A stretch of 27,584 bases of DNA from Thermodesulfovibrio sp. (lineage in GTDB: Bacteria > Nitrospirota > Thermodesulfovibrionia > Thermodesulfovibrionales > JdFR-85). Shown here piece by piece: positions 6,846-14,787 of this stretch. The DNA lies in contig JALUAR010000012.1 of assembly GCA_027050975.1 (NCBI GenBank), forward strand, positions 1-27,584. Reading direction: 5' to 3'. The stretch's first letter is position 1. The number at the start of each line of letters is the position of its first letter. The notes beneath the pieces were generated by a model that saw only the letters and a program-made list of their open reading frames with translations, did no database searches and had not been told where the DNA came from. The translations under genes and the position numbers were made by a program.

Positions 6846-8029
6846 AAAAACCGCTTGAGACAAAAGAGATAACCCTGAGCATGGGGCCGCAGCACCCCTC
6901 GACTCATGGTGTGCTGAGGCTGGTCCTTGAGCTTGACGGCGAGACGGTTGTAAAGTGCACCCCGTATGTGGGCTATCTTCACAGAGGTGTGGAGAAGCTG
7001 GCTGAGGGTATGACATACATGCAGGCGCTGCCTCTTACTGACAGGCTTGATTATATCTCCTCCATGGCAAACAATGTTGGTTACTGTGTTGCTGTTGAGC
7101 GGCTATTCGGCATTGAGGTGCCTGAGAGGGCAAAGTTTATCAGAACCATGGTCTGTGAGATGACCAGGATAAGCAGTCACATAATCTGGATAGCCACGCA
7201 TGCCCTTGACCTCGGAGCCATGACAGTGTTCCTCTACTCATTCAGGGAGAGGGAATGGTTACTGGATCTTTTTGAGATGCTCTGCGGAGCAAGGCTTACG
7301 GTGAGTTATCCCAGGATTGGCGGTGTCCGTAATGATGTATCACAGGAGTTCCTTGACAGTCTGTATAAGTTCACAGAGGAGTTTCCCAAAAGAATTGAGG
7401 AGTATGAAACCCTTATTGACCAGAACCGTATCTGGTTGAAAAGGACAAAGGGTATAGGAGTCATATCTGCTGAAGAGGCCATCAACTGGGGCCTGAGCGG
7501 ACCCACACTCAGGGGCTCGGGCGTCAATTACGATATAAGAAAGAAGTTCCCCTACGATGCATATGATAAGGTGGAGTTTGATGTGCCTGTAGGTAAGAAC
7601 GGCGATGTCTACGACAGGTACCGCTGCAGGATGGAGGAGCTAAGGCAGTCCAACAGGATTATCAAACAGTGTATAGAGATGCTTCCCGAAGGTCCCATAA
7701 TGGCACCAGATGCACCGAAGTTTACCCTTCCTCCGAAGGACAGGGTGCTTACAGATATGGAGTCACTGATTCATCACTTTGTTCTGATTACAAAGGGGCC
7801 CATGGCAGCACCAGAGGGTGAGATATATGTGGCCACCGAGGTGCCAAAGGGAGAGCTGGGCTTTTACATAGTAAGCGATGGCACAGGTAAGCCCTACAGG
7901 ATGAGGGTGAGGGCACCATCCTTTGTCCATGCCTCTGTGCTTCCCAGACTCTGTGAGGGTTCTCTGGTGGCTGATGTTATAGCAAATATTGGAACAATCG
8001 ATATAGTGCTCGGAGAGTGTGACAGATAG
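6833..8029 (+). CDS. nuoD: NADH-quinone oxidoreductase subunit D
   Basis: The 49-kDa subunit (398 aa), related to the large subunit of NiFe hydrogenases but without the metal site, forms the quinone cavity with NuoB. MGPQHPSTHGVLRL (17-30) with His21 and His25, YVGYLHRGVEKL (45-56) and TDRLDY (69-74) match the family; the conserved His and Tyr of these regions contact quinone in characterised enzymes. The C-terminus DIVLGECDR is the usual end. The ATG at 6833 has AAGGAG 5 nt upstream within nuoC. Confidence 0.98.
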   Translation: MEGIEKPLETKEITLSMGPQHPSTHGVLRLVLELDGETVVKCTPYVGYLHRGVEKLAEGMTYMQALPLTDRLDYISSMANNVGYCVAVERLFGIEVPERAKFIRTMVCEMTRISSHIIWIATHALDLGAMTVFLYSFREREWLLDLFEMLCGARLTVSYPRIGGVRNDVSQEFLDSLYKFTEEFPKRIEEYETLIDQNRIWLKRTKGIGVISAEEAINWGLSGPTLRGSGVNYDIRKKFPYDAYDKVEFDVPVGKNGDVYDRYRCRMEELRQSNRIIKQCIEMLPEGPIMAPDAPKFTLPPKDRVLTDMESLIHHFVLITKGPMAAPEGEIYVATEVPKGELGFYIVSDGTGKPYRMRVRAPSFVHASVLPRLCEGSLVADVIANIGTIDIVLGECDR

Positions 8030-8030
8030 G

Positions 8031-8055
8031 ATGGAGTTTCTATATGGAGTTTCTA
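8031..8055 (+). repeat. 12-nt tandem duplication spanning the nuoE start
   Basis: ATGGAGTTTCTA occurs at 8031-8042 and again at 8044-8055, offset 13 nt. The ATG of the first copy is out of frame with nuoE and reaches a stop within 16 codons. GGAG of the first copy sits 7 nt before the second ATG, so the duplicated start region now serves as the SD for the real start. Confidence 0.85.
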
Positions 8056-8499
8056 AAGGAGATAGAAGAGATTCTTAATCGATATCCAGATAGGCAGGGT
8101 GCACTCCTGCCCTCTCTATACGTGGCGCAGAAGGAGTATGGCTGGCTCAGTCAGGAGTCGTATGAGGCTGTGGCTCAGGCATTGAATCTGCCGCCTGCTA
8201 CTGTCAAGGGTGTGGCAACCTTCTATGCCATGTACAAGCACAAGCCAATGGGCAGGCATCTGATTCAGCTCTGCACAAATGTGGCCTGTATGGTTATGGG
8301 TGCGGAGAGACTGGTGGACCTTCTGAAGAATAAGTACGGTCTCGAGCCAGGTGGTACAACCGAGGACGGAAGGTTTTCCCTTGTTATCATGGAGTGCATA
8401 GGAGCCTGTGACAAGGCGCCAGCCATGCTGGTTGATACCGACTTTCATGCAGACCTTAATGAAAAAAGGATAATAGAGATACTGGAAAGTTATAAATAA
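8044..8499 (+). CDS. nuoE: NADH-quinone oxidoreductase subunit E
   Basis: A 24-kDa thioredoxin-fold subunit (151 aa) of the NADH module carrying 2Fe-2S cluster N1a. The four ligands are present: Cys77 and Cys82 in LCTNVACM, and Cys118 and Cys122 in MECIGACDKAP. The N-terminal helical part contains the typical GVATFYAMY stretch (56-64). The chosen ATG is the second copy of a 12-nt duplication; the first copy is out of frame. The gene lies 14 nt after nuoD and 4 nt before nuoF. Confidence 0.97.
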   Translation: MEFLKEIEEILNRYPDRQGALLPSLYVAQKEYGWLSQESYEAVAQALNLPPATVKGVATFYAMYKHKPMGRHLIQLCTNVACMVMGAERLVDLLKNKYGLEPGGTTEDGRFSLVIMECIGACDKAPAMLVDTDFHADLNEKRIIEILESYK

Positions 8500-8503
8500 G
8501 ATT

Positions 8504-9763
8504 ATGGAAAAGGTTTTACTGAAAAATATTGATAATCCAGATTCAGCCCGTATTGAGGCTTATGAGAAGTCGGGTGGGTACTCCGGGCTTAAGAAGGCTT
8601 TTGAGATGGAGCCAAAGGCAATTATTGAGGAGGTAAAGCGCTCTGGTCTCAGAGGCAGAGGTGGTGCAGGCTTTCCCACAGGGATGAAGTGGGACTTTGC
8701 CTCACGGGATCCGAAATTCCCAAAATATCTACTCTGTAACGCTGATGAGGGTGAGCCAGGTACATTCAAGGACAGACCCTTACTGGAGAAGAGACCACAT
8801 CTGCTTATAGAAGGGATGATTATCTCTGCCTATGCACTTAAGGCAGAGTACGGTTACATATATCTCAGGGGTGAGTATCCCCATGCAAAGGTTGTCCTGG
8901 AGGAGGCTATCAAAGAGGCATATGAGCGTGGATACCTCGGAGATAATATTCTCGGTAAGGGTGTGAAATTTCACCTCAGTGTGCATCAGGGTGCTGGTGC
9001 GTATATCTGCGGTGAGGAGACAGCCCTTATTGAGTCAATAGAGGGTAAGAGAGGACAGCCGCGTATCAAACCCCCGTTTCCTGTAAACGTGGGTGCCTGG
9101 GGGATGCCCACGGTGGTAAACAATGTGGAGACACTGTCAAATATTCCGTACATAATAGAGATTGGTGGTGAGGCTTACTCCCAGATAGGGAACCCCGAAT
9201 GTCCTGGACCGAAGCTCTTTTCCATAAGCTGTTGTGTGGAAAAGCCAGGGGTGTATGAGCTTCCGATGGGTACGCCCCTTAAGGAGATAATTTATGAGCA
9301 TGCAGGTGGTATAAAGGGAGGTCGTCAGCTAAAGGCGGTAATCCCTGGTGGAATATCCACACCTGTACTTACCCCTGACAAGATAGACTGCCCTATGGAT
9401 TTTGTAAATCTACCCAAGGTAGGCAGTATGCTTGGTTCTGGCGCTATAATGGTTTTTGATGATACAGTCTGTATGGTAAAGGTCTGCTGGAGGGCGATTA
9501 AGTTCTTTGAGCATGAGTCCTGCGGCAAATGTACTCCTTGCCGTGAGGGTACAGGATGGATGCGGAGCATACTGGAAAGGATAGAGGGAGGATTCGGCAG
9601 AGAGGGTGATATCGAGCTTTTGCAGGATGTGGCAATGAGTATAGCAGGAAAGACCTTCTGCCCCCTTGGTGATGGAGCTGCCAATGTGGTTCTGAGTTTC
9701 ATCAGGAGTTTTACAGAGGAGTTTGACTATCATATCAAAAACAAAAAGTGTATAACACAGTAA
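8504..9763 (+). CDS. nuoF: NADH-quinone oxidoreductase subunit F (NADH/FMN-binding)
   Basis: The 51-kDa subunit (419 aa) oxidises NADH at FMN and passes electrons to cluster N3. It has the glycine-rich nucleotide site GRGGAGFPTGMKW (51-63), the FMN-region stretches NADEGEPGTFKDR (79-91) and ICGEETALIESIEG (168-181), and N3 ligands Cys340, Cys343 and Cys346 in SCGKCTPCREG plus Cys386. No SD is evident before ATG 8504; only 4 nt separate it from the nuoE stop, so it is probably translated by coupling. Length is normal. NADH as donor is inferred from the family. Confidence 0.98.
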   Translation: MEKVLLKNIDNPDSARIEAYEKSGGYSGLKKAFEMEPKAIIEEVKRSGLRGRGGAGFPTGMKWDFASRDPKFPKYLLCNADEGEPGTFKDRPLLEKRPHLLIEGMIISAYALKAEYGYIYLRGEYPHAKVVLEEAIKEAYERGYLGDNILGKGVKFHLSVHQGAGAYICGEETALIESIEGKRGQPRIKPPFPVNVGAWGMPTVVNNVETLSNIPYIIEIGGEAYSQIGNPECPGPKLFSISCCVEKPGVYELPMGTPLKEIIYEHAGGIKGGRQLKAVIPGGISTPVLTPDKIDCPMDFVNLPKVGSMLGSGAIMVFDDTVCMVKVCWRAIKFFEHESCGKCTPCREGTGWMRSILERIEGGFGREGDIELLQDVAMSIAGKTFCPLGDGAANVVLSFIRSFTEEFDYHIKNKKCITQ

Positions 9764-9780
9764 CTGGGATGAGATAGAAG

Positions 9781-12372
9781 ATGATTAAACTTACGATAGA
9801 CGGAAAAGAGGTTGAGTTAGAAAAGCCGGTAACGGTTCTTGAGGCTGCCAAGAAGGCAGGCATCAGGATCCCCACCCTCTGCTATTTTGAAGGGCTTTCA
9901 CCTTTTGGTGGGTGCAGGCTCTGTCTTGTAGAGGTGGAGAAGCTACCAAAGCTTCAGACAGCCTGTACACTGATGGCTGCCGATGGTATGGTAGTAAGAA
10001 CGGAGACTGAGCAGATAAAAGCAGCCAGAAGGGCCATGCTGGAGTTCCTGCTGATTAATCATCCGCTGGACTGCCCTTACTGTGATAAGGCCGGAGAGTG
10101 CGAACTCCAGGATCTGGTTGCCAAGTACGGCCCTGAGGCGGGCAGGTTTGCAGAAGGCAAGAGACAGCATCCCGAAAACTTTGACGACCCCATTATTGTC
10201 AGGAATATGGAGCGCTGTGTGCTCTGCACCAGATGCATCCGCATGTGTAATGACCTGCAAGGTGCCTATGCAATTACAGTAACCGGCAGGGGAAGCCATT
10301 CCTTTGTGGAGCCCTTTTCTGGCGGAAAGTACAACTGCGAGTACTGCGGTAACTGTCTTACGGTCTGTCCGGTTGGTGCAATCATGTCCAGGCTGCACAG
10401 GCATAGCTACAGGCCATGGTTTGTAGAAAAAGAGGTGGAGACCACCTGTGGATACTGTGGAGTTGGCTGCAGTCTGATACTTCAGATGAGAGAAGAGAGG
10501 ATCATTCGTACAATACCCAGGGTGGGGCTTGGACTTAACAACGGGCTTTTATGTGTAAGGGGCAGATTCGGTTATGACTTTGTTGAAAGCAGGGACAGGC
10601 TTTCAACGCCTATGATCAATGTAAACGGAGAGTTAAGGCCTGTTTCCTGGCAGGAAGCATATGAGTTTGTCATTAGGAGACTGAAGGAAATAAAAGAGAC
10701 ACACGGGCCCACGGCTATTGGTGGTATTGCCTCTGGAAGATGTACGAATGAGGATAACTATATGCTCCAGAGGCTTATGAGGTTTGTTATAGGTACCAAT
10801 AACATAGATTCCACAGCAAGGCTTTATTATGCACCTGCCGTTGCGTACCTGGAGCAGATATTCGGTCAGGGCATTACTGCCAATCTCATTCCGGGAATCG
10901 CAAACTCTGATGGTGCCCTTGTCATTGGTGGTGATCCCACAACAATCAATCCGATCCTGGGACTTCAGATCAGGGCACTGTGGCGTTCCGGTGGCAAGGT
11001 GATAGTTGTAGGTGCTCCGGGTGGGCTGAAGAGGTTTGCATCATACGAGGTGGTTCCCAGGCCATTTGCAGAGGAGATAGTCCTTTCTGCCGTTGTATCA
11101 AGGCTGGTTAAAGAAAAGGAGTTAAAGGGTGAGTTGACTCACCTTGAGGAGAAGATAAAGGGGCTCAAAGAGCCTGCTGAAGGAGATCTTCAGGCTGCAG
11201 GTGTGAGTGCAGAGACAATAGATCGGATGGTTACGGATCTTAAGGCAATGGAGACCCCTGTGATTGTAATAGGTCCGGAACTGTTACAGCACGGAAGACC
11301 TTCGAAAAACCTGTTCCTTACAGCGGCTCTGGCTTATGCGATTAATGCCAGGATGTTTGTGCTTTCGGAAAGACCCAATTACCAGGGAGTTATTGATATG
11401 GGATGTCTGCCGGATATGCTTCCCGGAGGCAGACCGATAGATTTTGAGATGTTCAGACACAAGATAGAGGAGACACTTGGCAAGGAGGTTCCTCAGAACA
11501 AGGGGCTTAACCTCTTTGAGATGATAGATGCTGCAGCCGATGGCAGGCTAAAGGCCCTTTACGTAATGGGTGAGGATCTGCTTTTCAGCTTGCCGGGCAG
11601 GGAGAAAACAAGGAAGGCCCTTGAAGGTCTTGATCTTCTGATTGTGCAGGATATATATCTTACAGAAACCGCAAAGATGGCTGATGTGGTGTTGCCTGCT
11701 GCCTCATGGTCGGAAAAGGATGGAACCTTTACAAACCTGGAACGGAGGATTCAGAGGGTAAGGGCAGGAAGAACCATCTCCTCTGGAAGGCCAGACTGGC
11801 AGATCGTCTCAGAGATAGCCAGAGGTCTTGGTGACGATAAGGTTTTCTCCTCTGCTCATGATGTATGGGAGGAGGTCATTCATATATCACCACTTCATGC
11901 AGGTCTTTCATATGAGGATATCTCCGAAGGTAAAGCCATCTGGCCCTACCACGGAGAGCCTCTCAGGGGTGTTGAGGGTGAGTTTGATGTGGAAGGACTT
12001 GATTCCCTGCCCAAGGTTGATACCGATGCCATTATTCTTAATATGCATCGCCCCCTTTACCATTCGGGTTCAACGAGCAGAAGGTCAAAGGCGCTTATAA
12101 GTATATTCCCTGAGCCTGTTCTGATGATGAATCCTTCCGATGCAAAAGGCATCGGCGTGGAGGAAGGTGAAAAGGTCAGACTTGCCACATCTAACGCATC
12201 TATTGAGGTGAAGGTAAAGATAGACAGAGATCTTCAGCAGGGTGTGGTCTCTCTTTCGAATACATTTGAGGGTGTTAATTTCATGAGGTTTGTTGATTAT
12301 ACTGTTGAGCCGACCACCGGTTCGATGGTTATTACAAACAATTCGGTCAAGTTGGAGAAGGTGAAGGAATGA
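9781..12372 (+). CDS. nuoG: NADH-quinone oxidoreductase subunit G, formate-dehydrogenase-like with extra Fe-S cluster
   Basis: A large Fe-S subunit (863 aa) of the NADH module. In order: a 2Fe-2S ferredoxin domain (Cys34, 45, 48, 62); a His-Cys3 cluster (His94, Cys98, 101, 107); two complete CxxCxxCxxxC motifs (Cys146/149/152/156 and Cys186/189/192/196), where typical NuoG retains ligands for only one cluster in this stretch; a 4Fe-4S site of molybdopterin-enzyme type (Cys223, 226, 230, 258); a molybdopterin-oxidoreductase fold (about 270-690); and a C-terminal dinucleotide-binding-like domain (about 750-863). At the place of the formate dehydrogenase catalytic Sec/Cys it reads TARLYYAP, with Tyr349, so formate oxidation is unlikely. 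It ends in an ATGA overlap with nuoH. A bound molybdopterin is neither shown nor expected from the missing ligand. Confidence 0.96.
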   Translation: MIKLTIDGKEVELEKPVTVLEAAKKAGIRIPTLCYFEGLSPFGGCRLCLVEVEKLPKLQTACTLMAADGMVVRTETEQIKAARRAMLEFLLINHPLDCPYCDKAGECELQDLVAKYGPEAGRFAEGKRQHPENFDDPIIVRNMERCVLCTRCIRMCNDLQGAYAITVTGRGSHSFVEPFSGGKYNCEYCGNCLTVCPVGAIMSRLHRHSYRPWFVEKEVETTCGYCGVGCSLILQMREERIIRTIPRVGLGLNNGLLCVRGRFGYDFVESRDRLSTPMINVNGELRPVSWQEAYEFVIRRLKEIKETHGPTAIGGIASGRCTNEDNYMLQRLMRFVIGTNNIDSTARLYYAPAVAYLEQIFGQGITANLIPGIANSDGALVIGGDPTTINPILGLQIRALWRSGGKVIVVGAPGGLKRFASYEVVPRPFAEEIVLSAVVSRLVKEKELKGELTHLEEKIKGLKEPAEGDLQAAGVSAETIDRMVTDLKAMETPVIVIGPELLQHGRPSKNLFLTAALAYAINARMFVLSERPNYQGVIDMGCLPDMLPGGRPIDFEMFRHKIEETLGKEVPQNKGLNLFEMIDAAADGRLKALYVMGEDLLFSLPGREKTRKALEGLDLLIVQDIYLTETAKMADVVLPAASWSEKDGTFTNLERRIQRVRAGRTISSGRPDWQIVSEIARGLGDDKVFSSAHDVWEEVIHISPLHAGLSYEDISEGKAIWPYHGEPLRGVEGEFDVEGLDSLPKVDTDAIILNMHRPLYHSGSTSRRSKALISIFPEPVLMMNPSDAKGIGVEEGEKVRLATSNASIEVKVKIDRDLQQGVVSLSNTFEGVNFMRFVDYTVEPTTGSMVITNNSVKLEKVKE

Positions 12373-13409
12373 CGATATTTGAATTTCTTTTTCCACCGGG
12401 AAGTTTCGACATATTTTTAAATATCATTATCATCCTTATTAAGATTGCCGTTGTTATAGGCGTGGTGATGCTTCATGTGGCATATGCCACCTACTTTGAA
12501 AGGAAGGTAATCGGGCGGATGCAGGTAAGGATGGGACCCATGGAGGTAGGTCCTCACGGGCTCTTGCAGCCTATAGCGGATATGCTCAAGCTCTTCTTCA
12601 AGGAGGATATAATACCGGAAAAGGCGGACAAAACAGTTTTTTATATCGCTCCTCTTATTTCTCTCATGGCTGCGCTGAGTTCACTGGCGGTGATACCCTT
12701 TTATGAGGGGTTTGTGGTAGCAAACATAAATGTGGGACTTCTATTCATTCTTGCCATGTCATCCCTTGGCTCTTACGGAATCATCCTTTCGGGATGGGCA
12801 TCGAACTCGAAGTATGCCTTCCTTGGAGGTCTCCGCTCCTCTGCCCAGGTGATCAGTTACGAGATAGCAATGGGGCTGAGCCTTGTAGGTGTTATGATGA
12901 TGGCGGGCTCCATGAATCTTTCCGAGATTGTAAAGGCTCAGGCAGAGTATCCTGCTGGTATCTACGCAATTCCTCAGATTCTGGGATTCTTTGTCTTTGT
13001 GGTGGCAGCCATAGCAGAGACAAACAGGGCGCCTTTTGACCTGCCAGAGGCAGAGAGTGAGCTGGTGGCTGGTTATTTCGTTGAATACAGTGGTATGCGC
13101 TTTGCCCTGTTTTATGCAGCAGAATATATAGGTATGATTATAATGGGTTGTCTGGCTGCAGCCTGCTTCCTTGGCGGCTGGACAGTGCCCAAGTACATCC
13201 TGGCGATTTTACCCTTTTTGAAATATGTGCCGGGAATTGTATGGTTTGTGATGAAGGTCTATTTCGTGATATTCTTCTACTACTGGATCAGGGCAACACT
13301 TCCGAGGTATCGTTATGACCAGCTGATGGCAATCGGCTGGAAGCTGTTGATTCCCCTGGCTCTTGCTAACATCCTGTTTACGGGTGTAATAAAGATAATG
13401 GTGGAGTAA
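12369..13409 (+). CDS. nuoH: NADH-quinone oxidoreductase subunit H
   Basis: A membrane subunit (346 aa, about eight helices) that links the quinone cavity to the proton-pumping arm. Signatures seen: YFERKVIGRMQVRMGP (42-57), HGLLQPIADMLKLFFKED (63-80) and the acidic loop TNRAPFDLPEAESELV (218-233), whose glutamates belong to the family's E-channel. The start ATG overlaps the nuoG stop by 4 nt, typical of translational coupling. Length is normal. Confidence 0.98.
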   Translation: MTIFEFLFPPGSFDIFLNIIIILIKIAVVIGVVMLHVAYATYFERKVIGRMQVRMGPMEVGPHGLLQPIADMLKLFFKEDIIPEKADKTVFYIAPLISLMAALSSLAVIPFYEGFVVANINVGLLFILAMSSLGSYGIILSGWASNSKYAFLGGLRSSAQVISYEIAMGLSLVGVMMMAGSMNLSEIVKAQAEYPAGIYAIPQILGFFVFVVAAIAETNRAPFDLPEAESELVAGYFVEYSGMRFALFYAAEYIGMIIMGCLAAACFLGGWTVPKYILAILPFLKYVPGIVWFVMKVYFVIFFYYWIRATLPRYRYDQLMAIGWKLLIPLALANILFTGVIKIMVE

Positions 13410-13416
13410 GAAAGTT

Positions 13417-13962
13417 ATGACTGTACAGGAACTGTTCAAAAAGATATTTTTTGTAGAGATTCTTAAGGGTATGGCCCTTACTTTGAGCAGGCTTTTTACC
13501 AAGCCCGTTACCCGGCGGTATCCCAAGGAGAAGCGACCTGCTCAGCTTGGATTCCGCGGACTCCATGCCCTGGTGAGAAATCCTGCTACAGGAGATGCAA
13601 AGTGTGTTGGGTGCGGTCTCTGTGCAGCAATCTGTCCATCAAGGTGTATATACATTTATACCTCTGAGGGGCCTGATCACCAGAAGGTTGTGGATCGTTA
13701 TGAGATAGAAGTCCTCAGATGTGTCTACTGTGCCTTCTGTGTGGAGGCATGTCCCTTCGGTGCCGTTGTGCTGACACCGCACTATGAGTATGCTGATTAC
13801 AGTAGAGAGGATTTTTATATGACAAAGGAGAAACTTCTGGAGAACTGGGACAAATACATGGGTGAGAAGGGATTCGAATATTTTGATAAGTTCTGGAATC
13901 CCAAGAGTACACATTTTACCACGCCTGAAGGACAGGCGATATGGAGGCGGAAGAGTGGTTGA
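13417..13962 (+). CDS. nuoI: NADH-quinone oxidoreductase subunit I
   Basis: A TYKY-type ferredoxin subunit (181 aa) bearing clusters N6a and N6b between the NADH module and NuoB. Two full CxxCxxCxxxCP motifs are visible (Cys63, 66, 69, 73 and Cys102, 105, 108, 112), and the N-terminus carries an amphipathic membrane-contacting helix. The start follows nuoH by 7 nt, with GGAG about 10 nt upstream. It overlaps nuoJ by 8 nt at its 3' end. Confidence 0.97.
   Translation: MTVQELFKKIFFVEILKGMALTLSRLFTKPVTRRYPKEKRPAQLGFRGLHALVRNPATGDAKCVGCGLCAAICPSRCIYIYTSEGPDHQKVVDRYEIEVLRCVYCAFCVEACPFGAVVLTPHYEYADYSREDFYMTKEKLLENWDKYMGEKGFEYFDKFWNPKSTHFTTPEGQAIWRRKSG
13943..13947 (+). promoter_or_regulatory. SD that sets a GTG start for nuoJ
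   Basis: GGAGG lies 7 nt before GTG 13955, inside the end of nuoI. It supports this GTG over an in-frame ATG at 13862, whose extra 31 residues are polar, lie within nuoI and do not resemble NuoJ. Confidence 0.75.
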
Positions 13963-14464
13963 GTTCTTTTTCGGATTCTTTGCAATAATGATTCTGTTTT
14001 GCTCCGTTATGGTTGTGATGAGCAGGAATGCTATACATAGCGTCTTATGGATGCTCGTTATGTTCTTCCATGTTGCCGGTGTGTATCTAATGCTTAATGC
14101 GGAGTTTCTGGCTGCAACCCAGATTATTGTTTATGCCGGAGCAATCCTTGTGCTCTTCCTATTTGTAATTATGTTATTGAATCTCCGCGAAGAGATGAAT
14201 ATAGAACAGCTTATCGATGGCTGGCCTGCAGGGCTGTCCCTTGCTGTGGCTATGCTTGTTGTGTTGATTCTTGCCCTTGGCAGTTTTTCCGTGAAGCCCT
14301 GGGGGCAGTGGAGCATTGAGGTTGTTGAGAAGACAACACAGACAAAGGCCCTTGGGAAGGTGCTTTATACGGAGTATCTGCTACCCTTTGAGATAGCCTC
14401 GCTGGTGCTGCTGGTGGCAATCATCGGAGCAGTGGTGCTGGCGAAGAAGAAACTAAAGTCGTAA
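13955..14464 (+). CDS. nuoJ: NADH-quinone oxidoreductase subunit J
   Basis: A membrane subunit (169 aa from GTG 13955) with five predicted helices. The conserved EFLAATQIIVYAGAILVLFLF stretch, split here as EFLAATQIIVYAG and AILVLFLF in about the 50-71 region, marks the family's third helix with its pi-bulge, which takes part in coupling quinone reduction to proton movement. The GTG start is preferred because a GGAGG lies 7 nt upstream and the protein then begins directly with its first helix. It overlaps nuoI by 8 nt and precedes nuoK by 16 nt. Confidence 0.93.
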   Translation: MVEFFFGFFAIMILFCSVMVVMSRNAIHSVLWMLVMFFHVAGVYLMLNAEFLAATQIIVYAGAILVLFLFVIMLLNLREEMNIEQLIDGWPAGLSLAVAMLVVLILALGSFSVKPWGQWSIEVVEKTTQTKALGKVLYTEYLLPFEIASLVLLVAIIGAVVLAKKKLKS

Positions 14465-14480
14465 TCAGGAGGCTCAGGTA

Positions 14481-14783
14481 ATGGTTCCATTACATTGGTA
14501 TCTCTGGCTGGGAAGTCTGGTTTTCTGTATCGGAATGTTCGGATTTCTGACCAGGAGGAATGTAATTATAATGTTTCTTTCCATAGAGCTTATGCTTAAC
14601 GGAGTTAATATATCCCTGGTTGCACTGAGCCATTATATGCAGGATCTGAGGGGACAGGTTCTGACTCTCTTTGTGATTGCAGTGGCAGCAGCAGAGGCAG
14701 CTATCGGTCTGGCAATCGTGATAGCCCTGTTCAGGAACAAACCCACTACCCATCTTGACGAAATCAAGGAGATGAAGGGATAA
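14481..14783 (+). CDS. nuoK: NADH-quinone oxidoreductase subunit K
   Basis: A small membrane subunit (100 aa, three helices) homologous to MrpC-type antiporter subunits. The two buried glutamates needed for proton transfer in studied enzymes are in place: Glu36 in SIELMLNGVN and Glu72 in AAEAAIGLA. AGGAGG lies 8 nt before the ATG. Length matches the family. It sits 4 nt before nuoL. Confidence 0.98.
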   Translation: MVPLHWYLWLGSLVFCIGMFGFLTRRNVIIMFLSIELMLNGVNISLVALSHYMQDLRGQVLTLFVIAVAAAEAAIGLAIVIALFRNKPTTHLDEIKEMKG

Positions 14784-14787
14784 GGTT

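Noticed and set aside
9781..12372. Reading nuoG as a formate dehydrogenase alpha subunit
   Set aside because: It sits at the nuoG position of a complete complex I operon and has Tyr at the catalytic Sec/Cys position.
13862..13954. Upstream in-frame extension of nuoJ
   Set aside because: It lies inside nuoI, is polar and not NuoJ-like, and the GTG at 13955 has a strong SD.
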